A stretch of 13,748 nucleotides of DNA from assembly GCA_023419535.1 (NCBI GenBank), contig JAEZXX010000118.1, positions 1-13,748 of the forward strand, read 5' to 3'. Both the position numbers and the translations under genes were made by a program. The DNA is from Pseudomonadota bacterium (lineage in GTDB: Bacteria > Pseudomonadota > Alphaproteobacteria > Rhizobiales > Rhizobiaceae). Shown here piece by piece: positions 1-7,603 of this stretch (position 1 is its first letter; each line of letters begins with the position of its first letter). Under the pieces are notes generated by a model that saw nothing but the letters and a program-made list of their open reading frames with translations, was not told where the DNA came from and did no database searches.

Positions 1-1929
1 GTCCTGAACGCCGTCTCGGGCGTCGGAACCGAGACCTTCGCCACCGTCGACGGGGCGCTGGGCAATCTCGACGACCGCACCCTGGAGAACACCACCAACA
101 TCGCCAACATCGCCAACGGCACGGTCGGTCTCGTCCAGCAGCTCGCCGCGGGCGGCCCGATCACGGTCGGTGCCGGCGTCGCGGGCGACACGGTCGACAT
201 CGCCGGCACGGCCGGCGTGCGCACGCTGACCGGCGTCGCCGACGGCGATCTGACGGCGGTCTCCACCGAGGCCGTCACCGGTGCCCAGCTCTTCGCCACC
301 AACACGGCGGTCGGCACGCTGAACACCGGCCTGACCAACACCGCCGCCCTCATCGGCGCCGGTGCGGCCTACGATCCGGCCACCGGCACCTTCACGCCGC
401 CGTCCTTCGCCCTGCAGGGCGGGACGGTCGTGGAGACGACGGTGGGCGGCGCGATCGCCAACCTCGATACCCGCACCACCGACCTCGCCGGCCAGATCGG
501 CTCCGGCGCGATCGGTCTCGTGCAGCAGGCCGGGCCGACCGCGCCCATCACGGTCGCGGCGGCCACGGGCGGCACGCTCGTCAACTTCGCGGGCACGGCG
601 GGAGCGCGCACGCTCACCGGCGTCGGAGCGGGCGCGCTGACGGCGACTTCCACGGACGCCGTCACCGGCGCCCAGCTCTTCGCCACCAACACGGCGGTGG
701 GCACGCTCGGCACCGGCCTCGCCGGAGCGGCCGGCGCGCTGGGCGGCGGTGCCTCCTACAATCCGGCGACCGGCGTCTTCACCCCGCCCTCCTACTTCGT
801 GCAGGGTGCGGCCCGCACCGACGTCGGAACGGCGCTGAGCGCGCTGGACGGCCAGGTGAACATCAACACCACCGACATCGCCAACCTCCAGGTCCAGGTG
901 GGCCAGGCCGGGGTGGGCCTCGTCCAGCAGGCGGCGCCCGGCGCGGATCTGACGGTGGGCGTGAACACCGACGGCGACGCGGTGCGCTTCAACCAGGCGG
1001 GCGGCGCGACACGCCTCGTCACGGGCCTCACCGACGGTGCGGTCGCGGCCGGATCGACGGACGCGGTGACGGGCAACCAGGCCTTCGCCACCACCAACAG
1101 CATCGCCTCGGCCCTCGGCGGCGGCGCGGCGGTGGCCGCGGACGGGACGGTCACGGCCCCGACCTATACGATCGGCGGCACGGGCTTCACCGACGCGGGC
1201 TCGGCCTTCGCCGCGCTCGACACGAGCGTCACCGCGCTCCAGAACCAGGTCGGCGCCCTCGACCCGGGCGGCAACCTCGCCTTCGTCTCGGTCAACACGA
1301 CCCAGGGCCCGGCTCGGGCGACGGGCACCGAGACGGTGGCCATCGGCGGCGGCGCGGTCGCCTCCGGCGCCAACTCCTCGGCCTACGGGTCCGGCGCCTC
1401 GGCGCTCGGTGCCGGCTCCTCCGCCTTCGGCGCGGGCGCTTCGGCCGGGTTCGACAATTCCTCGGCCTTCGGCGCGGGGGCGAGCGCCACGCGCGCCAAC
1501 CAGATGGTGTTCGGCACCGCGTCGAACACCTACACCATGCCGGGCGTGACCTCGGCGGCGAGCCGGGCGGCCCAGAGCGGACCGATCGACCTCGTCACCA
1601 CGGACGCGGCCGGAAACCTCGCCTCGCTGCCTCTGTCGGACTTCTTCTCCGGCGTCTCGGCGATCGAGGCTGAACTCGGACGGATGGACCGCAAGTTCGA
1701 CCGCCAGTCGGACGGCATCGCGATCGCCATGGCGCTCGGGGCGGTCGCGCTCCCGGCCGACAAGACCTTCGCGCTCACCGGCAGCGTCGGCTATTTCGAC
1801 GACACCGCCGCCTTCGGGATCGGCGCGGTCGGCCAGATCGCCGACAACTGGTACCTGAACGGCGGTGTCGGCGTCGGCACCGAGCGCGGCACGGTCGCAG
1901 GCCGTGCGGGCCTCACCTACGCCTGGTGA
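1..1929 (+). CDS. Trimeric autotransporter adhesin (YadA/Hia type), C-terminal part, 5' truncated by window edge
   Basis: The frame is open from base 1, so the start and passenger N-terminus lie outside the window; 642 codons are visible. Such proteins form outer-membrane homotrimers that bind host or abiotic surfaces. Residues 1-430 contain stalk modules. Each has a GLVQQ motif (residues 42, 171, 305), a HIM-like segment (RTLTGV...STDAVTGAQLFATN, from about residues 74, 203 and 338), and a segment of the type GGGA...TFTPPSY...VGTALSALD. Residues 440-505 are YadA-head-like short repeats (SSAFGAGASA, SSAYGSGASA). Residues 549-642 are the anchor: a helix (AIEAELGRMDRKFDRQSDGIAIAMALG, given here in part) followed by four predicted beta strands, ending in an aromatic Trp as outer-membrane proteins usually do. 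Placing head-like repeats between stalk and anchor is common in mosaic adhesins. The family is clear; the ligand cannot be told. Confidence 0.95.
   Translation, partial: VLNAVSGVGTETFATVDGALGNLDDRTLENTTNIANIANGTVGLVQQLAAGGPITVGAGVAGDTVDIAGTAGVRTLTGVADGDLTAVSTEAVTGAQLFATNTAVGTLNTGLTNTAALIGAGAAYDPATGTFTPPSFALQGGTVVETTVGGAIANLDTRTTDLAGQIGSGAIGLVQQAGPTAPITVAAATGGTLVNFAGTAGARTLTGVGAGALTATSTDAVTGAQLFATNTAVGTLGTGLAGAAGALGGGASYNPATGVFTPPSYFVQGAARTDVGTALSALDGQVNINTTDIANLQVQVGQAGVGLVQQAAPGADLTVGVNTDGDAVRFNQAGGATRLVTGLTDGAVAAGSTDAVTGNQAFATTNSIASALGGGAAVAADGTVTAPTYTIGGTGFTDAGSAFAALDTSVTALQNQVGALDPGGNLAFVSVNTTQGPARATGTETVAIGGGAVASGANSSAYGSGASALGAGSSAFGAGASAGFDNSSAFGAGASATRANQMVFGTASNTYTMPGVTSAASRAAQSGPIDLVTTDAAGNLASLPLSDFFSGVSAIEAELGRMDRKFDRQSDGIAIAMALGAVALPADKTFALTGSVGYFDDTAAFGIGAVGQIADNWYLNGGVGVGTERGTVAGRAGLTYAW
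124..1080 (+). repeat. Tandem stalk modules of about 387-405 bp inside the adhesin gene
   Basis: Three copies of a stalk module are visible. The GLVQQ codons start at 124, 511 and 913, and the HIM-like motif starts at 220, 607 and 1012. The periods are therefore 387 bp and 402-405 bp (129 and 134-135 residues). At DNA level 271-333 and 658-720 differ at only about six of 63 bases, whereas the third copy has diverged more. Such repeats can recombine and change stalk length. Confidence 0.85.
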
Positions 1930-1934
1930 GACCC

Positions 1935-2465
1935 ATGCGTCGCGCGGCTCTCGTTCCCGTCCTCCTCGCCTTCCTCCTCGCGCTGCCGGGCCTTACACCG
2001 GCGGCCGAGGCCTCCGGCGGGCGCCCGGCGGTCGGGAGCCGCGACGACGCCAATCTCGTCGCGGCACTCGTCCGCTCCCATCTCGTCGCGCTGCACCAGG
2101 CCAACATCTCCGGCAACTACTCGGTGCTGCGCGACATCGGAAGCGGACCGTTCCGCGCCCAGTTCACCGCCGCGGATCTCGCGGCGGTGTTCACGCCTCT
2201 TCGCAAGCAGTCGATCGACCTGCAGTCGGCCGCGGTCCTGCAGCCCTCGATCACCGGCGAACCGACGCTCGACGAGAACAACGTGATGCATCTCAGCGGC
2301 ACGTTCCCGACGACGCCGGTGCCGGTCGAGTTCGAATTCGCCTTCATGGTCGAGGGCACCGTCTGGAAGCTTGCGGGCCTTCGCGTCGAGCCGGTCACGG
2401 CCGTCGCCGAGCTCGGGGTGACCCGCGACCTCGGCTACGCGGTGCCGACGCCCCGGCCCCGGTAG
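1935..2465 (+). CDS. Small secreted NTF2-like protein of unknown function
   Basis: This 176-residue protein starts with a clear Sec signal peptide (basic MRRAALVP, then a Leu-rich core; likely cleavage near PAAEA). There is no lipobox cysteine. The mature part has a helical start (LVAALVRSHLVALHQANISG, NYSVLRDIG), a middle with AADLAAVFTPLRKQSIDL, then beta-rich stretches ending in VEFEFAFMVEGTVWKLAGL. This matches the alpha-plus-beta layout of NTF2-like folds; that call comes from pattern, not from a search. I chose the ATG at 1935 because GGTGAG (1925-1930) sits just upstream and overlaps the adhesin stop; an in-frame GTG at 1926 is less likely. Translation is probably coupled to the adhesin. 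A periplasmic accessory role for the adhesin or pilus is inferred only from position. Confidence 0.8.
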   Translation: MRRAALVPVLLAFLLALPGLTPAAEASGGRPAVGSRDDANLVAALVRSHLVALHQANISGNYSVLRDIGSGPFRAQFTAADLAAVFTPLRKQSIDLQSAAVLQPSITGEPTLDENNVMHLSGTFPTTPVPVEFEFAFMVEGTVWKLAGLRVEPVTAVAELGVTRDLGYAVPTPRPR

Positions 2466-2497
2466 ATCATCGGCATTCACATACAGGGAGGTCCGTA

Positions 2498-3013
2498 ATG
2501 CGTTTTCCCACGACCGCCGCGGCCGCTGCCGCGCTTCTCGCCGGTCTCTTCGTCACGGCACCCGCCGCGAAGGCCGCGACCGCGACGACGACCTTCGCCG
2601 TCACCCTCACCGTTCTGAACCAGTGCGTCGTCACCGCGACGCCGCTGGTGTTCGGCTCGCTCGCCCTCGTCAGCGGCGGCGGTCAGGCGACGAACACCGT
2701 GACGGTCACCTGCACGGCCGGCACGCCCTTCACCGTCGGCCTCGACAGGGGAACGGCGCCCGCCGCCACGATCGCCACGCGGCTCCTGCGGGGCCCCACT
2801 CCGGCCACGACCTCGTCGGTCGCCTATACGCTCTACCGCGATTCCGCGCGCACCCTCCTCTGGGGCGACACGGTCGACACGCAGCTGAACGGTGGCGCAG
2901 CCACCGGCCTGCCGCAGCCCTTCACCGTCTACGGACAGATCCTTCCCAACCAGGGGACGGCGCCGGCGGGCGCCTACACCGACACGATCACCGTCACCGT
3001 CACCTATCCGTGA
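2498..3013 (+). CDS. Csu-type (archaic) pilin, single spore coat protein U (SCPU) domain
   Basis: This 171-residue protein has a signal peptide (MRFPTTAAAAAALLAGLF..., cleavage near PAAKA) and one SCPU domain. The domain shows the NQCVV...FGSL start, a cysteine pair (C43 and C72, expected to form the N-terminal disulfide), the YTLYRD segment, the PFTVYGQILPNQG segment and the closing AGAYTDTITVTVTY strand. Proteins of this kind are polymerised by donor-strand exchange into thin archaic pili that mediate biofilm formation, as for CsuA/B of Acinetobacter. A strong ribosome binding site, AGGGAGGT (2485-2492), precedes the ATG. The 12-base gap to the next start and the shared strand put it in one operon with the chaperone, usher and two-domain SCPU protein. 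It is probably the major rod subunit, because the other SCPU gene looks like the tip. Confidence 0.9.
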   Translation: MRFPTTAAAAAALLAGLFVTAPAAKAATATTTFAVTLTVLNQCVVTATPLVFGSLALVSGGGQATNTVTVTCTAGTPFTVGLDRGTAPAATIATRLLRGPTPATTSSVAYTLYRDSARTLLWGDTVDTQLNGGAATGLPQPFTVYGQILPNQGTAPAGAYTDTITVTVTYP

Positions 3014-3024
3014 GGGCCGCGATC

Positions 3025-3450
3025 ATGCGCCGTATCGCCAGCCTCGCGCTCCTCGCCCTCGGCCTTGCGGCCGTCCCCGCCTCCTCGGCCTCGCTCCGCG
3101 TCGCGCCCGTCGGTTTCGAGCTGACCGGCGGGACGGCGACCTCCACGCTCCAGATCCGCAACGAGGACCAGCGCCCGGTGACGGTCCAGGTGCGGGTGTT
3201 CCGCTGGAACGAGCGGGGCGGGCCGCAGGCGCTGGAGCCGACGCGCGACGTCGTGGCGAGCCCCCCTTTGGCGACGCTCGCGCCGGGGACGGAGAACCTC
3301 GTGCGGATCGTGCGTCTGAAGGAGGGCCCCGCCGGGCCGCGCGAGACCTACCGCCTCATCGTCGACGAGGTACCCGACCGGCGCCCGCTCGCCTCCGGTC
3401 AGGTCCAGGTCGTCGTGCGCCATTCGATCCCGGTCGTCTTCTCCGACTGA
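3025..3450 (+). CDS. Pilus periplasmic chaperone, PapD-like N-terminal domain only
   Basis: The product is 141 residues: a signal peptide (MRRIASLALLALGLAAVPASS) and one immunoglobulin-like domain. Chaperone N-domain features are present in order: SLRVAPVGFEL, LQIRNEDQRPVTVQVRVFRW, PPLATLAPGTENLVRIVR, YRLIVDEVP and the subunit-binding G1 strand VQVVVRHSIPVVF. The protein then stops. Usual pilus chaperones are about 220-280 residues with a second domain after SIPVF(V). Here only 18 bases separate the stop from the usher ATG at 3469, and the usher begins with its own signal peptide, so no second domain is hidden by a simple frameshift. The ribosome binding site GTGAGGG (3010-3016) overlaps the pilin stop. 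It is expected to stabilise SCPU subunits in the periplasm. Whether it is functional as a one-domain chaperone or decayed is unknown; its intact frame and ribosome binding site favour function. Confidence 0.87.
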   Translation: MRRIASLALLALGLAAVPASSASLRVAPVGFELTGGTATSTLQIRNEDQRPVTVQVRVFRWNERGGPQALEPTRDVVASPPLATLAPGTENLVRIVRLKEGPAGPRETYRLIVDEVPDRRPLASGQVQVVVRHSIPVVFSD

Positions 3451-3468
3451 GCCCGGCGGAGGCGTGCG

Positions 3469-5868
3469 ATGGCATCGTCCACGGCGCGCCCGCTCGTTCC
3501 GGCCCTGCTCCTCGCCCTGGCGATGCCGTTCGCCGGGATCGGCCTCGCCGCGGCGCAGGAGCCTGCCGAACTGGGCGGCGCCCTCGACCTCTATCTGGAA
3601 GTCTTCGTCAACGGGTCGTCCAGCGACCTCGTCGGCCATTTCCGGCGCGCGCCGGACGGCGCCTTCTTCGCCGAGCCCGACGAATTGCGCGAGGTCGGCA
3701 TCCTGCCGGCCGAGGAGGCGCTCGGGTCGGACGGCTGGGTCCGGCTCGACGCCCTGCCGGGCGTCTCCTTCGACTATGACGAGGCGAATCAGACGATCGC
3801 GTTCCGATCCGGGGACGAGGGTCGCGCCGCTCGGGTCGTCGATGCCGGGCGCTTCGGCGACGACACGGCCGTCGAACCCGAAACCGGGCTCGGCGCGCTG
3901 ATGAACTATTCGCTCCTTGCCTCCTCCGGCAATGGCGCATTCGAGGACATCTGGTCGCTCGACGGGGTGTCGGCGGTTCTCGAGCCCCGGCTCTACGGCC
4001 CCTTCGGCGTGTTCGACCATTCGATGATCGTCTCCGGCGGCCAGCATGGATTCGACGAGGTCCGCCGCCTCGCCACCACCTGGTCCTTCTCCGACACCTC
4101 CGACCTCCGCACCTACCGGATCGGCGACGTCGTGACGGGCGGGCTGTCCTGGACGCGGCCGGTCCGCCTCGGGGGGCTGCAGGTCCAGAGCGACTTCGGC
4201 CTGCGCCCCGACCTCGTCACCTTTCCCGTGCCGAGCCTGTCGGGTTCGGCCGCCGTCCCCTCCACCGTCGACGTCTACATCGACAATGCGCGCCGATACT
4301 CGGCCGAGGTCCCGGCCGGGCCCTTCGAGATCGCCAATCTGCCCGTCGTGGAGGGCGGCACGACCGCGCGCCTCGTCGTCACCGACGCGCAGGGCGTGGA
4401 GCGGGTGAGCGAGACGCCCTTCTTCGCCTCCACCCGGCTCCTCGCGCCCGGGCTTTCGGACTATTCGGCCGAGTTCGGCTTCGCGCGCCGCTCCTTCGGC
4501 GTCACCTCGGACGATTACGACGAACGGCCGATGGGCTCGGCCTCGCTGCGATACGGCTGGAACGAGAGCCTGACGCTGGAGGCCCACGCCGAGGGCGGGG
4601 ACGGGCTGGCCAATGGCGGGCTCGGGGCGGTCTTCTCCCTCGGCTCCCTCGGCGTCGCCTCGCTGGCGAGCGCCGCCAGCCGCAGCGACGAGGGCACGGG
4701 CGGTCTCGTCGCCGCGCAGATCCAGGCGGAATGGTCCGGGATCGTCGTCAACGCACGCTCGCAGCGCACCTTCGGCACCTACGACGACATCGCCTCCGTC
4801 ACGGCCGAACCCATCGTCGAGACCGAGTTCGGCCCGGCCCTCCTCGTCTCGCGGCGACAGCCGGAGGAGCTCGACCAGATCGGCCTCTCCTTCCCGCTCG
4901 GCTTCGATCCCTCGACCCTCAGCCTCAGCCTTGCGCGGATCAAGACCGAGTTCGGGGAACGAAGCGAGATTGCGGGCCTCTCCTGGTCGCGACCGCTGCC
5001 GGGCAACGCCAGCCTCTTCGCCTCCGGCTTCACCTCGCTCGACGGGCGGCAGGCCGGCCTCTACGCGGGGGTCTCCATACCGCTTGGAGACCGGGTCAAC
5101 GCGCAGGTCGCGGGCTTCGCCGATTCCGGTTCGCCCGGCGGCACGGCCGAGATCGCCCGCAATCCCGGACGGGCGGTCGGCGACTACGGCTGGCGTCTGC
5201 GGGCCGGCGTGGAGACGACGAGCACGGCCGCCGTCACCTATAATGCGAGCGCGGCGCGCCTGGACGCCGGGATCGAGAGCTTCGACGGGTCGTACCGCGC
5301 CTCCGCACGCGCCGAAGGGGCGGTGGTGCTGGCCGGCGCGCGGCCCCACTTCACCCGTCGGATCGACGACGCCTTCGCGCTGGTCGACGTCGGCGCGCCG
5401 GGCGTCGAGGTGATATTCGAGAACCGCCCGGTCGGCCGCTCGGGCGCCGACGGGCGCATCCTGGTGCCGGACCTGCGCTCCAACGAGCGCAACGACCTGT
5501 CCTTCGATCCCGCCGGCCTGCCGCTCGACGTCGCCGTTTCCGCGACCCGCCAGACGGTGACCCCGGCCCGCCGGTCGGGCGCCGCCGTCGATTTCGGCCT
5601 CGAGCCGGGCGCGCAGGCCGCGCTCGTCTCCTTCCGCCGGCCGGACGGCAGCTTCGTCGCAGCCGGTTCCAGCGCGCGCCTCTCCGGCGAGGAGGTGCTC
5701 ATCGGCTACGACGGGCAGGCCTATCTGCCGCGGGTCGAGGCGCGCAACGAGGTGGTGGTGGAGGATGCGGAGCGCGGCACCTGCCTCGCCCGCTTCGACT
5801 TCGCAAAATCCGGCGAGCAGACGATGATCGAGGACGTCGCCTGCCTGCCTGCGGGAGGAACGCCATGA
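3469..5868 (+). CDS. Outer membrane usher of archaic chaperone-usher pilus (CsuD-like)
   Basis: The 799-residue protein has a signal peptide (cleavage near LAAAQ, about residue 30). An N-terminal domain follows (LYLEVFVNGSSSDLVGHF...), which normally receives chaperone-subunit complexes. The transmembrane barrel is interrupted by a plug-type region around residues 240-330 with the family signature VDVYIDN...VPAGPFEIANLP and FFASTRLLAPGLSDYS. The C-terminal part (from about residue 636) carries FALVDVG...GVEVIFENRPVGRSGADG, LPDV-like LPLDVAVS, GYDGQAYLP and a final cysteine pair (GTCLARF, DVACLPA). Length fits the family, somewhat short of FimD. GGAGG (3458-3462) precedes the ATG. Its end overlaps the next start by four bases (ATGA at 5865-5868), which indicates translational coupling. 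It secretes and assembles the SCPU subunits at the outer membrane. Confidence 0.94.
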   Translation: MASSTARPLVPALLLALAMPFAGIGLAAAQEPAELGGALDLYLEVFVNGSSSDLVGHFRRAPDGAFFAEPDELREVGILPAEEALGSDGWVRLDALPGVSFDYDEANQTIAFRSGDEGRAARVVDAGRFGDDTAVEPETGLGALMNYSLLASSGNGAFEDIWSLDGVSAVLEPRLYGPFGVFDHSMIVSGGQHGFDEVRRLATTWSFSDTSDLRTYRIGDVVTGGLSWTRPVRLGGLQVQSDFGLRPDLVTFPVPSLSGSAAVPSTVDVYIDNARRYSAEVPAGPFEIANLPVVEGGTTARLVVTDAQGVERVSETPFFASTRLLAPGLSDYSAEFGFARRSFGVTSDDYDERPMGSASLRYGWNESLTLEAHAEGGDGLANGGLGAVFSLGSLGVASLASAASRSDEGTGGLVAAQIQAEWSGIVVNARSQRTFGTYDDIASVTAEPIVETEFGPALLVSRRQPEELDQIGLSFPLGFDPSTLSLSLARIKTEFGERSEIAGLSWSRPLPGNASLFASGFTSLDGRQAGLYAGVSIPLGDRVNAQVAGFADSGSPGGTAEIARNPGRAVGDYGWRLRAGVETTSTAAVTYNASAARLDAGIESFDGSYRASARAEGAVVLAGARPHFTRRIDDAFALVDVGAPGVEVIFENRPVGRSGADGRILVPDLRSNERNDLSFDPAGLPLDVAVSATRQTVTPARRSGAAVDFGLEPGAQAALVSFRRPDGSFVAAGSSARLSGEEVLIGYDGQAYLPRVEARNEVVVEDAERGTCLARFDFAKSGEQTMIEDVACLPAGGTP

Positions 5869-6815
5869 TACGGAACGCGATACGCCTTGCGCTTCTCGGC
5901 CTGGCGACCGGAGCGGTGCTCCTTCTCGGCGGCCTCGCCCCCGCGGCGGCGCAGACCTGCACCGCATCGATCGACAACATCGCCTTCGGTCCGATCGACA
6001 CTTTGTCGGGCGGCAACATCGACCGGACGGCGACCGTGACGGTCACCTGCCAGTCACTCGCGGGTGCCGCCGTCTGCGCCGGCATCAACGCAGGGCCCGC
6101 CGGGCTGGCGGTGGACGGCTCGCGCCTCATGACCTCTGCGGGCGGCCAGTCCCTGCGCTTCCAGCTGTACCAAGACGCCGCCCGCCTCGTGCCCTGGGGC
6201 TCGCTCGACAACCCCGCTCTGGGCACGACGCCGCGCGTCGTCGTGCCGGCCGGCAACAATTCGGTGACGCTGCCGCTCTACGCCCGCATCTTCGCCGGCC
6301 AGTCCACCGCGCCCGTGGGGGATTATTCCGCCGTCTTTTCCGGTGCGCAGACCGCCTTCTACTATGGCGGCGTCGCTCTCGGCTGCGGGGTAGTGCTGCT
6401 CCCGTCCGTGACGCGCCCCAGCTTCGAGGCGCGGGCGCAGGTCGCCAGCAACTGCCTCGTGGAGGCGGACGACCTCAACTTCGGCTCGCAGGGGCTGCTG
6501 AATGCCGCGGTCGCGGCCGCTTCCCGCCTCCGGGTGCGCTGCACTCCGGGCGCGCCCTATTCGATCTCGCTCGGCGGAGGCTCCTCCGGCAGCGGCCTGC
6601 CGCGCTTCATGACGCGCACCGAAGGGCCCGGACAGATCACCTACGGGCTCTACCAGGACCCGGCGCACGCGACCCCCTGGACGACGGCGGCGCTCGTCCA
6701 GGGGGTCGGCGACGGACTGACGCGTACGATCCCCGTCTACGGCCTCGTTCCCGCGCAGCCGACGCCGCCCGCGGGGCGCTACACCGACGTCGTCGTCGTC
6801 ACCGTCACCCATTGA
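5865..6815 (+). CDS. Two-domain SCPU protein, probable Csu pilus tip adhesin (CsuE-like)
   Basis: The protein is 316 residues, with a signal peptide (MIRNAIRLALLGL..., cleavage near PAAAQ) and two SCPU domains. Domain 1 runs from about residue 31 (TCTASIDNIAFG, VTVTC, FQLYQD, LPLYARIFAG, VGDYSAVF). Domain 2 runs from about residue 190 (SNCLVEADDLNFGS, VRCTPGAPYSISLGGG, YGLYQDP, IPVYGLVP, AGRYTDVVVVTVTH). Cysteines C32 and C197 start the conserved pair in each domain, and domain 1 has extra cysteines (AVCAG, LGCG). In the Acinetobacter Csu system the two-domain subunit CsuE sits at the tip and binds hydrophobic surfaces; the same order (after the usher) supports that role here. GGAGG (5854-5858) lies inside the usher's end. 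The tip role is inference; the domain call is firm. Confidence 0.9.
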   Translation: MIRNAIRLALLGLATGAVLLLGGLAPAAAQTCTASIDNIAFGPIDTLSGGNIDRTATVTVTCQSLAGAAVCAGINAGPAGLAVDGSRLMTSAGGQSLRFQLYQDAARLVPWGSLDNPALGTTPRVVVPAGNNSVTLPLYARIFAGQSTAPVGDYSAVFSGAQTAFYYGGVALGCGVVLLPSVTRPSFEARAQVASNCLVEADDLNFGSQGLLNAAVAAASRLRVRCTPGAPYSISLGGGSSGSGLPRFMTRTEGPGQITYGLYQDPAHATPWTTAALVQGVGDGLTRTIPVYGLVPAQPTPPAGRYTDVVVVTVTH

Positions 6816-6894
6816 CGGGCTTCGTCCGCGCCGCACTGTTCCCCCGCCGGCGCTTCGAGATGGCGGAGGGCCAGCTTCGGCGAAGGAGGACGAC

Positions 6895-7509
6895 ATGAGC
6901 GCAGGGATCGCTTTTGGTTCGACGCGATCCCGGCGTTACGCCGCGGTCTTCGCGCTGGCGTTTCCGGCCGTGCCGGCCACCGCCGCCGAACCGGTTGAGG
7001 CGCGCTACACATCGCTCGACCTCGACGCCTGCACGGTGCTGGAGACCGTCCAGGAGGGCGTCGGCGTGGCCCTCGTCTGCGAGGGTCTCGACGGCATTCC
7101 GGTCCACGTGACGGAGGGCGACCTTCGCTTCGACGTCGACTTCGGGGTTCCCGACGACCGCACCGACACCTTCGCCCCATTCCACTTCCCCGGCACCAGG
7201 ATCGAGTGGCGGGTGGCGGGCGGCGCGCCCTTCGCGGCCGTCCTGCGCTTCACCATCGAGGACACCGGCGTCGAACCGCCCTCACCGCAACGGGGATCGG
7301 TGCTCGGAATCTTCCAGGTCGGCCGCGACGGCGTCCCGGGCTGCCCCGTCGCCTATGTCGACGCGCTCCTGAACGAGGACGCCAACACGATCGCCCGGCA
7401 GGTGGCCGACGCCTTCGCGCGCCCGTTCCGCTGCGGCACCGACCGCGCCACCTATGTCGGGCGGACCGGCCCGCTCTCGGGATCGGCGTCCGCGACGATG
7501 GCGGACTGA
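6895..7509 (+). CDS. Secreted protein of unknown function with four cysteines
   Basis: I do not recognise a named family. The 204-residue product has a basic N-terminus (TRSRR) followed by a hydrophobic stretch (YAAVFALAFPAVPATAA), which together look like a Sec signal peptide. The mature part is acidic and contains four cysteines in short motifs (LDACTVLE, ALVCEGL, PGCPVA, FRCGTD), consistent with two disulfides in the periplasm or outside. Other visible pieces are VTEGDLRFDVDFG, GTRIEWRV and AAVLRFTIED, which suggest beta structure, and a C-terminal helix-like NTIARQVADAFARPF. A near-perfect ribosome binding site, AAGGAGGA (6883-6890), fixes the ATG. It lies 79 bases after the pilus genes and 94 bases before the phosphonate genes, so it may belong to either unit or to neither. 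I propose no function. Confidence 0.8.
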   Translation: MSAGIAFGSTRSRRYAAVFALAFPAVPATAAEPVEARYTSLDLDACTVLETVQEGVGVALVCEGLDGIPVHVTEGDLRFDVDFGVPDDRTDTFAPFHFPGTRIEWRVAGGAPFAAVLRFTIEDTGVEPPSPQRGSVLGIFQVGRDGVPGCPVAYVDALLNEDANTIARQVADAFARPFRCGTDRATYVGRTGPLSGSASATMAD

Positions 7510-7603
7510 GCGAAGAGACCCCGCCGTCCGCGTCTTCGTGATCGACGATGCATCGCGTAAAAGGTCGCGCCCGCGCATCGTCGGCGCGGCAGGACACGGA
7601 CCC

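Noticed and set aside
1865..2497. Upstream extension of the SCPU pilin frame
   Set aside because: The extension overlaps two real genes and would bury the signal peptide; the ATG at 2498 follows AGGGAGGT.
3004..5967. Open frame of 987 codons on the - strand opposite the usher and pilin genes
   Set aside because: It is antisense to genes with clear family motifs, its composition is Arg/Gly/Glu/Ala-rich low-complexity, and long reverse frames arise readily in such GC-rich DNA.
7546..7555. Palindrome CGATGCATCG upstream of the DUF1045 gene as a possible operator
   Set aside because: A single short palindrome without clear promoter elements around it; it could easily be chance.
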